A DNA stretch of 43,687 nt. Origin: Alteromonadaceae bacterium. Its GTDB lineage: Bacteria > Pseudomonadota > Gammaproteobacteria > Enterobacterales > Alteromonadaceae. Positions 1-6,950 of this stretch are shown here, piece by piece; the stretch's first letter is position 1; each line of letters opens with the position of its first letter. Under the pieces are notes generated by a model, which did no database searches, was not told the origin of the DNA, and saw only the letters and a list, made by a program, of their open reading frames with translations. A program made the translations under genes and the position numbers. The stretch spans positions 1-43,687 of the forward strand of contig JALUXV010000436.1 in NCBI GenBank assembly GCA_027013165.1. The letters are read 5' to 3'.

Positions 1-1
1 T

Positions 2-121
2 TGGCCCGCTATAGATGACTTTGAAGGTGAGGGCTATCAGCGTGTGATCACCGAGGTGATGCTGGAAAATGGTGAATATGTAGAGGCATATATTTACGAA
101 CTATCAGATGCTGGTCGTTAG
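2..121 (+). CDS. gamma-glutamylcyclotransferase-like protein (AIG2/YtfP fold), C-terminal fragment
   Basis: This open frame runs in from the left edge and stops at TAG 119-121, giving 39 residues that begin WPAIDDFEGEGYQRV and end AYIYELSDAGR. The pattern of a D-x-FEG-x-GY-x-R block followed by a short acidic strand and an A-x-(I/V)-Y strand is typical of the C-terminal part of the AIG2/gamma-glutamylcyclotransferase family, cytosolic enzymes that release 5-oxoproline from gamma-glutamyl compounds. The catalytic Glu and the substrate-loop motif would lie upstream, outside the window, so activity cannot be judged. The next gene starts about 40 bases later on the same strand and could be cotranscribed. 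Confidence 0.7.
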   Translation, partial: WPAIDDFEGEGYQRVITEVMLENGEYVEAYIYELSDAGR

Positions 122-160
122 GGGCTGTTGTAGGTGCTAACGCGCAGCGCAAGGAAAATG

Positions 161-835
161 ATGAACAAATACAAAACATTAGGAATCGCCACGATACTTT
201 TTAGCGCTTGTAGCTTCGGTCAATCCGCACTCGAAAACCTCCCAGAAACTATTGATGCATCACAAGTTTTTGTGTTTTATTCACACGGCTATATTGTAGA
301 GGGAGACAACCCTACCCCAGTTCACGACCGTTGGGGGGTTTATGATTTCCCCGCCATTAAACAGCATTTATCGGATCCCAACTATCAGCTCATCGCTACA
401 CACAGAGCAGCAAATACGCCGCCTTTTGACTATGCGCAAAGCTTAGCGAGTCAAGTTAGCACGCTAAAAGCGGCTGGTGTACCTGCACATAATATCTTCT
501 TGGTGGGGTTTTCTAGAGGAGGTTTTATTACGGCGATTGCTTCGAGTTATATAAAAGACACCGACGTAAACTATGTTATTTTGGCTGCATGTACTAGCGG
601 ACTTGCTAGAAATGAGGATATCACCATTCACGGTCATCTGTTTTCCATGTATGAAACCTCTGACACCGTGGGCTCGTGCAATGACGTTGTTGATAGGTCA
701 CCAGAATCTATAACCTCTTATCAAGAAATCTCAATCTCGACCGGAGAGGAACACGGTGCATTTTATCGGCCGATTGATGAGTGGGTCGTTCCGGTAAAAC
801 AATGGATACATGGCCAAATGGCCAATCATGGCTGA
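161..835 (+). CDS. exported alpha/beta hydrolase
   Basis: An alpha/beta-hydrolase fold protein of about 224 residues. The start at ATG 161 (or ATG 158) is preferred over GTG 134 because an AAGGA-like ribosome site lies directly upstream and because it puts a signal peptide (KYKTLGIATILFSACSFG) at the N terminus. The Cys in that segment might be a lipobox, but the fit is poor. The nucleophile elbow G-F-S-R-G-G places the catalytic Ser near residue 118. An early SHGY strand-loop could form the oxyanion hole, and a late GEEHGAF segment supplies the likely catalytic His. The length is short for the fold, leaving little room for a lid. The substrate is unknown. Confidence 0.75.
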   Translation: MNKYKTLGIATILFSACSFGQSALENLPETIDASQVFVFYSHGYIVEGDNPTPVHDRWGVYDFPAIKQHLSDPNYQLIATHRAANTPPFDYAQSLASQVSTLKAAGVPAHNIFLVGFSRGGFITAIASSYIKDTDVNYVILAACTSGLARNEDITIHGHLFSMYETSDTVGSCNDVVDRSPESITSYQEISISTGEEHGAFYRPIDEWVVPVKQWIHGQMANHG

Positions 836-853
836 GACGCAAACTATCCACAT

Positions 854-883
854 AAATGGTAACTTAACGAATTGTTACCATTT
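854..883. repeat. perfect 10-bp inverted repeat
   Basis: AAATGGTAAC (854-863) and GTTACCATTT (874-883) are perfect complements around a 10-base loop. A TCCACA/TGTGGA pair lies outside them. The structure sits 18 bases after the hydrolase stop. It has no long T tract, so it could be a weak terminator or a regulator-binding palindrome for the downstream membrane-protein gene. Confidence 0.5.
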
Positions 884-946
884 GACGCACTTTCTGTGTG
901 GATTTACACAATAATGCGTGCAAAGCTGAATACAGGTATAAAATTG

Positions 947-964
947 AGCAGCGATTGCGCTGCT
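947..964 (+). promoter_or_regulatory. leader hairpin before the membrane-protein gene
   Basis: AGCAGCG-ATTG-CGCTGCT forms a perfect 7-bp stem with a 4-base loop. It ends 26 bases before the ATG at 991 and lies just after a TATAAA box (937-942). If that box is the -10 element, the hairpin lies at the very 5' end of the mRNA, where it could stabilise the transcript. The -35 region is weak, so the promoter is tentative. Confidence 0.4.
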
Positions 965-990
965 TCCACACAAACAGTTAAGGAGCCTCG

Positions 991-1992
991 ATGTACAGTG
1001 AAGATGACTTAAATCAAGCGGTAAAACATGGGGTGTTTAAACAAGCGGATGTCACTCGCTTTCGCCACTTTATTGAAGACAGCCGACAAGGCAAATTGGT
1101 GGACGAGGAGCAGTTTAAGTTCATTACGGGCTTTAACGACATTTTTGTTGTCATCGCCTGTTTGCTTTTTGTGAGTTGTAGTGCATTTTTAGCGGGCGTG
1201 GTTAGCGATACGCTAAGCCCATTAATTACCATGATCATTTCTTGGGGACTGGCAGAGTATTTTTCTCGCGTTAAGAAAATGTCTTTACCCTCTATTGTGT
1301 TAGTGATTTTATTTATCGCATCCAGTGTTTCTCTGGTATTCACGGTACTGGATGATGTGGCTTCACCTATTACCATTGCTGCGAGCGCTGGCGCGTTTGG
1401 CGCGCTTATGGCTTACGTGCATTGGCGTAGGTTTGGTGTGCCAATTACGCTTGCTTGTGTTGTTGCTAGCTTTGCTTACACCATTATTGCAGGTCTGATT
1501 GGCGACAACAGAATAGATGATACAACAACCGCCTACATTGCCCTTGGTCTTGGTGTAGCGGTGTTATCTCTTGCTGTTTTTTGGGATGTCTCGGATAAAC
1601 AAAGAACCACCAAACGTTCGGATGTTGCATTTTGGCTTCACCTCGCTGCGGCTCCACTGATTGTACATTCAATTTTTTCGCTACTTGATGTATTTAATCT
1701 GGATGCTAGCTTCTCAGCGGCCTCTATAGTACTGGTGGTGTATGTTGGCTTAGCACTGGTTTCAATAACGTTAGACCGTCGTGCACTTATGGTCTCATCC
1801 TTATTCTATGTACTCTATGTATACACCAATGTGTTCAGCGAATTTGGCTTTGTGTCTAGTGCATTTGCAGTCAGTGGTGTTATTGCAGGCCTGTCGTTAA
1901 TTCTGTTATCGGCATTTTGGTCACCGGTACGCACAGGCTTGCTCAATGTGTACCCCTCGGCCTTTCGCAACAAACTGCCAGTGACACAATAG
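991..1992 (+). CDS. polytopic membrane protein of unknown function
   Basis: A 333-residue protein with a soluble N-terminal segment of about 50 residues (charged, helix-forming, ending near FKFITGFNDIF), then about nine or ten hydrophobic segments to the C terminus. The short amphipathic head followed by a bundle of helices resembles the DUF2157/DUF4401 class of bacterial membrane proteins, but I do not recognise a specific family. An AAGGAG ribosome site precedes ATG 991. The gene appears monocistronic: it starts 155 bases after the hydrolase, with hairpins in between, and ends 31 bases before the phosphatase gene. No catalytic motif is apparent. Confidence 0.75.
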   Translation: MYSEDDLNQAVKHGVFKQADVTRFRHFIEDSRQGKLVDEEQFKFITGFNDIFVVIACLLFVSCSAFLAGVVSDTLSPLITMIISWGLAEYFSRVKKMSLPSIVLVILFIASSVSLVFTVLDDVASPITIAASAGAFGALMAYVHWRRFGVPITLACVVASFAYTIIAGLIGDNRIDDTTTAYIALGLGVAVLSLAVFWDVSDKQRTTKRSDVAFWLHLAAAPLIVHSIFSLLDVFNLDASFSAASIVLVVYVGLALVSITLDRRALMVSSLFYVLYVYTNVFSEFGFVSSAFAVSGVIAGLSLILLSAFWSPVRTGLLNVYPSAFRNKLPVTQ

Positions 1993-2023
1993 GGTCAGTT
2001 TAATCGGCTGAGTCGGTAGAAAT

Positions 2024-2671
2024 ATGTCAACCTTCGCAATTGCAGATATACATGGAAGATTCGCTGAATTAGAGCATCTGTTATCTGTAATTGCGCAAGC
2101 GGGAGCTACAGAGTACGTATTTCTTGGCGATTATATTGACCGAGGCAACAACTCAAGAGGTGTTGTTTCAAAACTGATTTCCTTGCAGAAAAGTGATGTT
2201 AAATGCCATTTTCTCAAAGGTAATCATGAGGTCATGGCACTTAACGCGATGAAAGACGATGAAGCATCAACGTATTGGGGATATTGTGGTGGAGACGCTA
2301 CCTTAAAAAGCTATGGCGGTACTATGGACGACAGCCACCTGCAATTTTTAAGTGAGTTAAAACTTTATCATGAAACCAATGAAGCAATCTTTGTACATGG
2401 TAGCTTAAACCCTGAGACGGCGATGTCTCACCAAACCGAAGAAGATCTACTTTGGCAAAAATGCTTTTCACCACTTGATCATATTTCGGGTAAAAGAATT
2501 TATTGCGGGCATACCACACAAATTCTGGGTGTGCCATCTATGCTGGGCCAAGCTAGATGTATAGATTGCGCAGGTTGGCTAACAGCCATAAACACCAGTA
2601 ATGACAGAGTGTATCAAGTAAATGACGAGGGAAACTCTCGTTCATTTACGATGGACATGCCAGTATTGTAA
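2024..2671 (+). CDS. metallophosphoesterase, PPP-type serine/threonine phosphatase-like
   Basis: A 215-residue calcineurin-like phosphoesterase with all the signature blocks in order: D8-I-H10-G-R (metal site 1), G35-D36-Y-I-D39-R-G41 (bridging Asp) and G66-N67-H68-E69 (metal-binding Asn and catalytic His). Later His residues in VHGSL and YCGHT complete the two-metal centre. The GDYIDRG/GNHE spacing and the WG-x2-GG-x-ATL segment match bacterial PrpA/PrpB-like protein phosphatases and diadenosine tetraphosphatase relatives. It is cytosolic, with no signal peptide. Whether it acts on phosphoproteins or nucleotides cannot be read from sequence. It follows the preceding gene by 31 bases and may be cotranscribed. 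Confidence 0.85.
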   Translation: MSTFAIADIHGRFAELEHLLSVIAQAGATEYVFLGDYIDRGNNSRGVVSKLISLQKSDVKCHFLKGNHEVMALNAMKDDEASTYWGYCGGDATLKSYGGTMDDSHLQFLSELKLYHETNEAIFVHGSLNPETAMSHQTEEDLLWQKCFSPLDHISGKRIYCGHTTQILGVPSMLGQARCIDCAGWLTAINTSNDRVYQVNDEGNSRSFTMDMPVL

Positions 2672-2721
2672 TCATCTGTTATTCTTCATTACCTTTTTCG
2701 GTTCAAAGTAACTAATACAGC

Positions 2722-3327
2722 ATGGATGTCTCTGTTTTTCTGGCAGGTTTTTCATTAAGCCTATCGCTAATTCTTCCTATAGGTTCACAAAATGCCTTTA
2801 TTTTAAAACAAGGATTTAAACGACAACACGTTTTTGCGGTGTGCTGTGTATGTGCAATTTCCGATGCCATACTTATTAGCTCTGGCGTTGCAGGGTTTGG
2901 CTCGGTGGTTAATCGCTATCCTACAGTTGAAGTAGTAGCGCGTTATGGTGGGGCTGTTTTTCTTGTGACATACGCATTTCTGAGTTTTCGTTCTGCATTT
3001 ACTGTCGATCATGCGTTGAAAGCCCAAGACAACACAACTGTTCCGTTGTGGAAATCAATCACCATGTGCTTGGCCTTCACCTGGTTAAACCCTCATGTGT
3101 ACTTAGATACCTTGGTACTACTTGGTTCAGTATCTACTCAGTACCATCCAAACCAGTTAGATTTTGGAATCGGCGCTGTGCTAGCCTCATTCGCATTTTT
3201 CTTTTCTTTGGGCTTTGGCGCTAAATTACTTGCGCCTGTGTTTGCTAAGCCTGTGGCATGGAAAATACTCGAATGCGCGGTAGGTGTGGTTATGCTAGTG
3301 ATAGCAACAGCACTAATAATGCCTTAA
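2722..3327 (+). CDS. argO: ArgO/LysE-family basic amino acid exporter
   Basis: An inner-membrane LysE/ArgO-family carrier of 201 residues with about six transmembrane segments. Family hallmarks are visible: the N-terminal LILPIGSQNAFILKQG segment (compare ILPLGPQNAFVMNQG in E. coli ArgO), the CAISDAILI helix, and TWLNPHVYLDTLVLLGS, which is nearly identical to the ArgO block. E. coli ArgO exports arginine (and canavanine) and is activated by ArgP. No ArgP-type regulator gene is nearby. The length matches the family (about 205-211). The ribosome site upstream of ATG 2722 is weak. Confidence 0.88.
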   Translation: MDVSVFLAGFSLSLSLILPIGSQNAFILKQGFKRQHVFAVCCVCAISDAILISSGVAGFGSVVNRYPTVEVVARYGGAVFLVTYAFLSFRSAFTVDHALKAQDNTTVPLWKSITMCLAFTWLNPHVYLDTLVLLGSVSTQYHPNQLDFGIGAVLASFAFFFSLGFGAKLLAPVFAKPVAWKILECAVGVVMLVIATALIMP

Positions 3328-3473
3328 GAATTGTCGACCACTTATTGACCACACCTAGGTTAGTCGTGCATATTGGTATTTCGTTTAAATCTCAATCGGT
3401 TAAAACTGATCTAAGGTGCGGCTTTCTCGTTCCCAACCGTGCGATATAGTAGCGGATTTGCTTGGAGGCAATT

Positions 3474-3836
3474 GTGGATTATTCGTTACTTTTATTTCTT
3501 ACAAGTGTCTTATTTGCCCTGCGTTTTGCTTATGTATTGTATTTAGAGCATGTAGTTACGGCAGAATTTGGTGACTACGTAAAAACCTACCATTCAACCC
3601 TATGGCAGGATTATTTAGACACGACGTTAAGGCTTGGGAAAAGCGAGCGTGATGCGTTGAAATTCTTAACCTCTGCCCTTAAGCAAGGTGAATTTACCTT
3701 AGTAAATGATTGTAGATTTAACGCCTACAAAAACCGTTTTTACATTATTTCAAGGAAGCTACGCATGGCACCACTACTCGCCACTGCGATTGGCGTACCG
3801 GTAACCTACTTCTGTAGCTTAGTGGTTACCATGTAA
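3474..3836 (+). CDS. small two-segment membrane protein of unknown function
   Basis: The start is placed at GTG 3474, because a strong GGAGG (3464-3468) lies 5 bases before it. The upstream TTG at 3462 would overlap that site. The 120-residue product has an N-terminal membrane helix (SLLLFLTSVLFALRFAYVLYL), a hydrophilic middle of about 75 residues with alternating charge, and a C-terminal hydrophobic segment (PLLATAIGVPVTYFCSLVV). I do not recognise the family. It is followed after 25 bases by the Rof-like gene on the same strand, which suggests cotranscription. Confidence 0.65.
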   Translation: MDYSLLLFLTSVLFALRFAYVLYLEHVVTAEFGDYVKTYHSTLWQDYLDTTLRLGKSERDALKFLTSALKQGEFTLVNDCRFNAYKNRFYIISRKLRMAPLLATAIGVPVTYFCSLVVTM

Positions 3837-3861
3837 AAAAGCAGAGCTAATAGGAAAAACA

Positions 3862-4128
3862 ATGAGTCAAAGTGATAAGGAAATCCAAACACAACTGCAC
3901 AATTACCTTACCATAGCGTGCAACTACCGCTTTGACGTATTAATCACATTAGTCAGCGGTGAAAAGTTTAAAGGTCGAGCCTACGCCACAGGTACAAACG
4001 AGCAAAAACAAAACTGTTTCATTATACAATCGGTGAAAGGTAAGCAGACTATCGCGACCAATAGAATCAGCACACTTACTGCTATTACCGAAAATCCGCA
4101 CTTTCACAAAGTAAATTTTAGAGTATAA
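3862..4128 (+). CDS. Rof-like small protein (Rho-binding antiterminator family?)
   Basis: An 88-residue cytosolic protein. The core LHNYLTIACNYRFDVLITLVSGEKFKGRA, followed by a conserved-looking polar strand and ending NPHFHKVNF, resembles the ROF/YaeO family. Those proteins have a Sm-like beta fold that binds the Rho primary RNA site and inhibits termination. In E. coli Rof the comparable block is an ELAC segment followed by LTL-x-LKDGE. The resemblance is by eye, so the family call is moderate. ATG 3862 follows an AGGAAAA ribosome site. The rho gene lies in this window but about 28 kb away, so no operon link is implied. Confidence 0.5.
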   Translation: MSQSDKEIQTQLHNYLTIACNYRFDVLITLVSGEKFKGRAYATGTNEQKQNCFIIQSVKGKQTIATNRISTLTAITENPHFHKVNFRV

Positions 4129-4271
4129 AGGGCACTTCAAGGTTTATTACTGCTATCCACTTCTAGAATGACGGCATTTTGCATCTTGAAGTTATTTAGG
4201 GTAAAACAACGACAAAAGTCTGTGGGGTTGTATTCATCCGAGACAGTAAAGAGCAGTTAGGTACTTATTTT

Positions 4272-4583
4272 ATGCAAGCGATGAAACGCTCCATTATCTT
4301 CGATATTGTGTCTATATGCGCAATCGCTTTGCTGATCATAGTGACATTTTCATGGATTGAAGCCAGAAAAGAAGTCATTTATCTGTGCGACAACTTTGTC
4401 CCCGGTGTTCCCAAATACAGCGTAGAACGACAACTCAATACCACCGATTTTTTGATATGGGATACGGTTTTTTCTGCCAATGGCAGCCGAATTGACGCCT
4501 ATAGCCCACTTCATTTAGGAGGCATGAAATGTAGGGTCGAGTTCAATAAAATCGATATTGTCGTTTACTCAGGTGTTGAATAA
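4272..4583 (+). CDS. small membrane-anchored protein of unknown function
   Basis: A 103-residue product (a start at ATG 4281 would give 100) with one N-terminal membrane helix (IIFDIVSICAIALLIIVTFSW). About 70 polar residues with two Cys (LCDNF and MKCRVEF) follow, probably periplasmic and possibly forming a disulfide. No family is recognised. The ribosome site is weak. The gene stands alone, with non-coding gaps of about 140 and 190 bases on either side. Codon use looks like that of its neighbours, so it is likely real but not certain. Confidence 0.55.
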   Translation: MQAMKRSIIFDIVSICAIALLIIVTFSWIEARKEVIYLCDNFVPGVPKYSVERQLNTTDFLIWDTVFSANGSRIDAYSPLHLGGMKCRVEFNKIDIVVYSGVE

Positions 4584-4712
4584 ACCTCCAAAAGGCATCA
4601 AAACGGTGCAGCGTTTACATTGAGTCAACACGGTATTCACCAGTGATACAAGACTCGTAAAGGATAACGTACCTTTAACTCTTACCCCACAATATCTAGT
4701 GACTTCCCTAAC

Positions 4713-4741
4713 TTACCAGCTTGGCTCAGCAAACGTATAAT
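4713..4741 (+). promoter_or_regulatory. predicted sigma-70 promoter for the YitT-type gene
   Basis: A TTACCA -35 (4713-4718) and a perfect TATAAT -10 (4736-4741) are separated by exactly 17 bases. Transcription would start near 4748, giving a leader of about 25 nucleotides before ATG 4773. Confidence 0.6.
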
Positions 4742-4772
4742 TAATCGGTCTTTTCTTTTCGGTTATCACACT

Positions 4773-5441
4773 ATGCAAAACGCAAAACACAGTGTTGTTG
4801 AAGATATATTTGCTCTAGTTAGTGCAGGGCTGTTCGTTGCATTTGGTGTTTTCTTGTTTCAATCACAAGATTTAATGGTGGGCGGTGCAGCTGGGTTAGC
4901 ACTTTTGGGAACTTATGCCCTACCGCTAGATTTCGGCCTTTTGTTTTTCATTATCAATCTGCCGTTTTACGCACTAGCGTGGACACAAATTAGTAAGCGT
5001 TTCACACTGAACACCTTCATCTCGGTAACTACCGTATCTGTTTTAACAGAGCAGATCCCCGCCTTTGTTGATATTAGCCACGTTAACCCTATTTTCGCGG
5101 CCATTTTCGGCGGTATTCTTATTGGGGTTGGCATGTTGATAATGTTCCGTCATAGCTCTAGTTTGGGTGGGTTAGGTATTCTCGCCTTTTATCTACAAAA
5201 TCGTTTTAACGTGCGTGCGGGTTCATTTCAGCTAGCGGTAGACAGCGTGATTTTGTCTTGTGGATTACTCTTTATTGCATGGCCACTAGTAGTGATATCT
5301 ATTTTGGCGGCATTCTGCTTGAACATGGTGATTTCTTTGAATCACAGGCCAGAACGTTACTTCACTGCGCTGGTAGAAAAAGAGCCAGCAACAGGGACTG
5401 AAGAAGAGCTACACGGTGAGCTACAGCCCTCCAATAGTTAG
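4773..5441 (+). CDS. YitT family membrane protein
   Basis: A 222-residue inner-membrane protein with five or six hydrophobic segments. The GGAAGLALLG segment after helix 1, the LNLPFY-like block (IINLPFYALAW), IFAAIFGGILIGVGMLIMFRHSSSLGGLGILA and the RAG-x-FQL-x-VD helix are characteristic of the YitT/DUF161 family. Bacillus members also carry a C-terminal DUF2179 domain. It is absent here, where the protein ends with a short acidic tail (EKEPATGTEEELHGEL), as in short proteobacterial members. The function of the family is not established. A clear promoter lies upstream and a bidirectional terminator lies 27 bases past the stop. Confidence 0.8.
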   Translation: MQNAKHSVVEDIFALVSAGLFVAFGVFLFQSQDLMVGGAAGLALLGTYALPLDFGLLFFIINLPFYALAWTQISKRFTLNTFISVTTVSVLTEQIPAFVDISHVNPIFAAIFGGILIGVGMLIMFRHSSSLGGLGILAFYLQNRFNVRAGSFQLAVDSVILSCGLLFIAWPLVVISILAAFCLNMVISLNHRPERYFTALVEKEPATGTEEELHGELQPSNS

Positions 5442-5468
5442 TACCCACTTCTAATAAACATCAAAAAA

Positions 5469-5488
5469 AGAGCCCTTTGCAGGGCTCT
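5469..5488. terminator. bidirectional intrinsic terminator
   Basis: AGAGCCCT (5469-5476), TTGC loop, AGGGCTCT (5481-5488), with a run of A on the left and a run of T on the right, so it works as a Rho-independent terminator on both strands. It serves the YitT-type gene on the plus strand and the 28-residue ORF (5602-5516) on the minus strand. Confidence 0.9.
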
Positions 5489-5515
5489 TTTTTATTTAAC
5501 TTTTTAAACACAGGG

Positions 5516-5602
5516 TTAGGAAGATTCCTGCTTGTGAACAGGTTTAGGCGGCTTACTGACGGCTCCGCGATTAACCCTTGGACGAGAAAACGCTGTACGC
5601 AT
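5516..5602 (-). CDS. 28-residue basic small protein, unknown
   Basis: A small ORF, ATG at 5602 and TAA ending at 5516. The peptide starts MRTAFSRPRVNRGAVS and ends KPVHKQESS. It has four Arg, three Lys and one His against one acidic residue, three Pro, no Cys and no hydrophobic helix. Support for a real gene: an AGAGAGG ribosome site 5 bases upstream, a leader that can fold, a perfect TATAAT box at 5684-5679, and an intrinsic terminator 28 bases after the stop. All of this fits within about 215 bases between the converging YitT-type and alr genes. I recognise no family. It could also be a leader peptide or an sRNA with an incidental frame. Confidence 0.55.
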   Translation of the reverse strand: MRTAFSRPRVNRGAVSKPPKPVHKQESS

Positions 5603-5623
5603 AACAACCTCTCTATATGTTTA

Positions 5624-5672
5624 ACCAACGAAGGCTTCAAAGAAGTAGTCCTTGTTGTCCCTGCTCGTTGGT
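5624..5672 (-). promoter_or_regulatory. structured leader of the 28-residue ORF
   Basis: On the minus strand ACCAACGA (5672-5665) pairs perfectly with TCGTTGGT (5631-5624). Inside, AGG/CCT and CTTC/GAAG stems around a TTT loop (5641-5639) stack with a 4-base bulge. The predicted transcription start, about 7 bases after the -10 box, coincides with the first base of the outer stem, so the RNA would begin with this structure. It ends 21 bases before the start codon and leaves the ribosome site single-stranded. Confidence 0.5.
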
Positions 5673-5678
5673 GTTTAC

Positions 5679-5684
5679 ATTATA
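5679..5684 (-). promoter_or_regulatory. -10 box of the small-ORF promoter
   Basis: A perfect TATAAT on the minus strand. The matching -35 is weak: the best candidates are TTTACG with a 15-base spacer or a T-rich GGTTTA at 17 bases. The box lies 55 bases past the alr stop codon, so the small gene can be transcribed independently of alr. Confidence 0.5.
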
Positions 5685-5738
5685 GTTACAAGTTTGCGTC
5701 GTAAACCAATTCGATTTTGGTCTACTCATAGACGAAAA

Positions 5739-6806
5739 TCATCGATGCCGCACAATACGTGGCACACGGACAGATATTCTCGTCATTAATTCGTAACTGA
5801 TGGTGCCAGCGTGTCTGGCAACTTCATCAATAGACAAATTCTCGCCCCATAGTTCCACACTGTCACCAATAGACACAGTTGGTATGTCTGTCACATCTAT
5901 GGTTATCATATCCATAGATACACGCCCCACCAGCTCGGCTTTACTGCCGTTTATTACGACCGGCGTACCATTAGGACAATGGCGAGGATAACCGTCGGCA
6001 TAACCAATGCCCACTGTTGCGATTCGGCTGTCTCTTGTTGCAGTCCAGGTTTGTCCATAACCCACTGAATCACCCGCGGGAACAGTGCGAAGTGCAATAA
6101 CACTTGAGCGCAAGGTCATTGCTGGCTTGATGTTAACGTTACCTGCTGTCGGCTGACTGCCATACAAACCAACCCCTAAACGGTTCCAACCACGACGGCT
6201 TTGGGGCCATAAAATGGTGGCAGGAGAGTTTGCGATACTCACGGGAAAATTGAATTGGGCGGCAACTTTACTAAATGCTGCTAGCTGTGCTGGCGTGGCC
6301 CCACTTTGCTCATCATCAGCACAGGCTAAATGCGTGGCTAACACCGTCTCCTCACACAAAATACCATGATAGGCTTGAACAATGTGTTCTATTTCATCAA
6401 CAGCAAAACCGAGCCTATGCATGCCTGTGTCTACCTTTAACCAAATAGCTGGTCGCCGGTCGGGTTCACAGTGCCTTACCCATTCAAGTTGTTGCTGAGT
6501 ATGCATGACTAATATGCAGTTGTGCTGAAATGCTAAGGCGCATTCTCTGGGTTGATGAGCTCCCTCAAGCACCACAATAGGCTCGACAATACCCGCATCG
6601 CGTAGTACTAAGGCTTCTTCAATAATGGCGACGGCAAATCGCTTTGCTCGCCCTCTTAATAGTCGCGCGACGTTCACCCCACCGTGGCCATAAGCATCAG
6701 CTTTTATCACTGCCATAGCATCGCAATCGGGTGCGGTTGACGATAAAACAGAAAAGTTGTTGATAATAGCATCGGCATGAATGATGGCTTGGGTTTGGCG
6801 ACTCAC
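5739..6806 (-). CDS. alr: alanine racemase, biosynthetic/catabolic PLP enzyme
   Basis: A 355-residue PLP-dependent alanine racemase interconverting L- and D-alanine in the cytosol. The PLP lysine is K35 in AVIKADAYGHG. The second catalytic base is the Tyr in DSVGYGQTW. The VDTGMHRLG, NS-x-A (ANSPAT) and GRVSMDMITIDVT blocks are also present. Length matches the family (355-370). The start is a GTG at 6806 with a weak ribosome site. It is divergent from murQ, sharing a 144-base regulatory gap, which ties D-alanine metabolism to wall recycling. It could be the anabolic Alr or a DadX-type enzyme. No dadA lies beside it. Confidence 0.95.
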   Translation of the reverse strand: MSRQTQAIIHADAIINNFSVLSSTAPDCDAMAVIKADAYGHGGVNVARLLRGRAKRFAVAIIEEALVLRDAGIVEPIVVLEGAHQPRECALAFQHNCILVMHTQQQLEWVRHCEPDRRPAIWLKVDTGMHRLGFAVDEIEHIVQAYHGILCEETVLATHLACADDEQSGATPAQLAAFSKVAAQFNFPVSIANSPATILWPQSRRGWNRLGVGLYGSQPTAGNVNIKPAMTLRSSVIALRTVPAGDSVGYGQTWTATRDSRIATVGIGYADGYPRHCPNGTPVVINGSKAELVGRVSMDMITIDVTDIPTVSIGDSVELWGENLSIDEVARHAGTISYELMTRISVRVPRIVRHR

Positions 6807-6950
6807 GAAATGGGTTTACCTGTCAGAGAACGTAAAGGAACAGTGTATCACGAGTGTTTTAAATTCAAATTGTCTGTGTACAAAAATACCCATTTACTCT
6901 ATCGTCTTGATGTTATTAACACTGTACAACTTACCTGGGCTGCGCCATAC

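Noticed and set aside
4134..4192. ACTTCAAG/CTTGAAGT inverted repeat after the Rof-like gene
   Set aside because: Eight-base arms separated by about 43 bases with little inner pairing; could be chance.
4658..4677. TAAAGG...CCTTTA inverted repeat upstream of the YitT-type gene
   Set aside because: Only 6-bp arms with an 8-base loop and no T tract; too weak to call a terminator or operator.
5477..5704. Plus-strand 75-codon open frame past the YitT-type gene
   Set aside because: It starts inside the terminator loop, has no ribosome site, and runs antisense to the better supported small minus-strand unit.
6777..6950. N-terminal extension of murQ to ATG 6777
   Set aside because: It would overlap alr and add 58 residues unlike MurQ; ATG 6951 gives the canonical 313-residue length.
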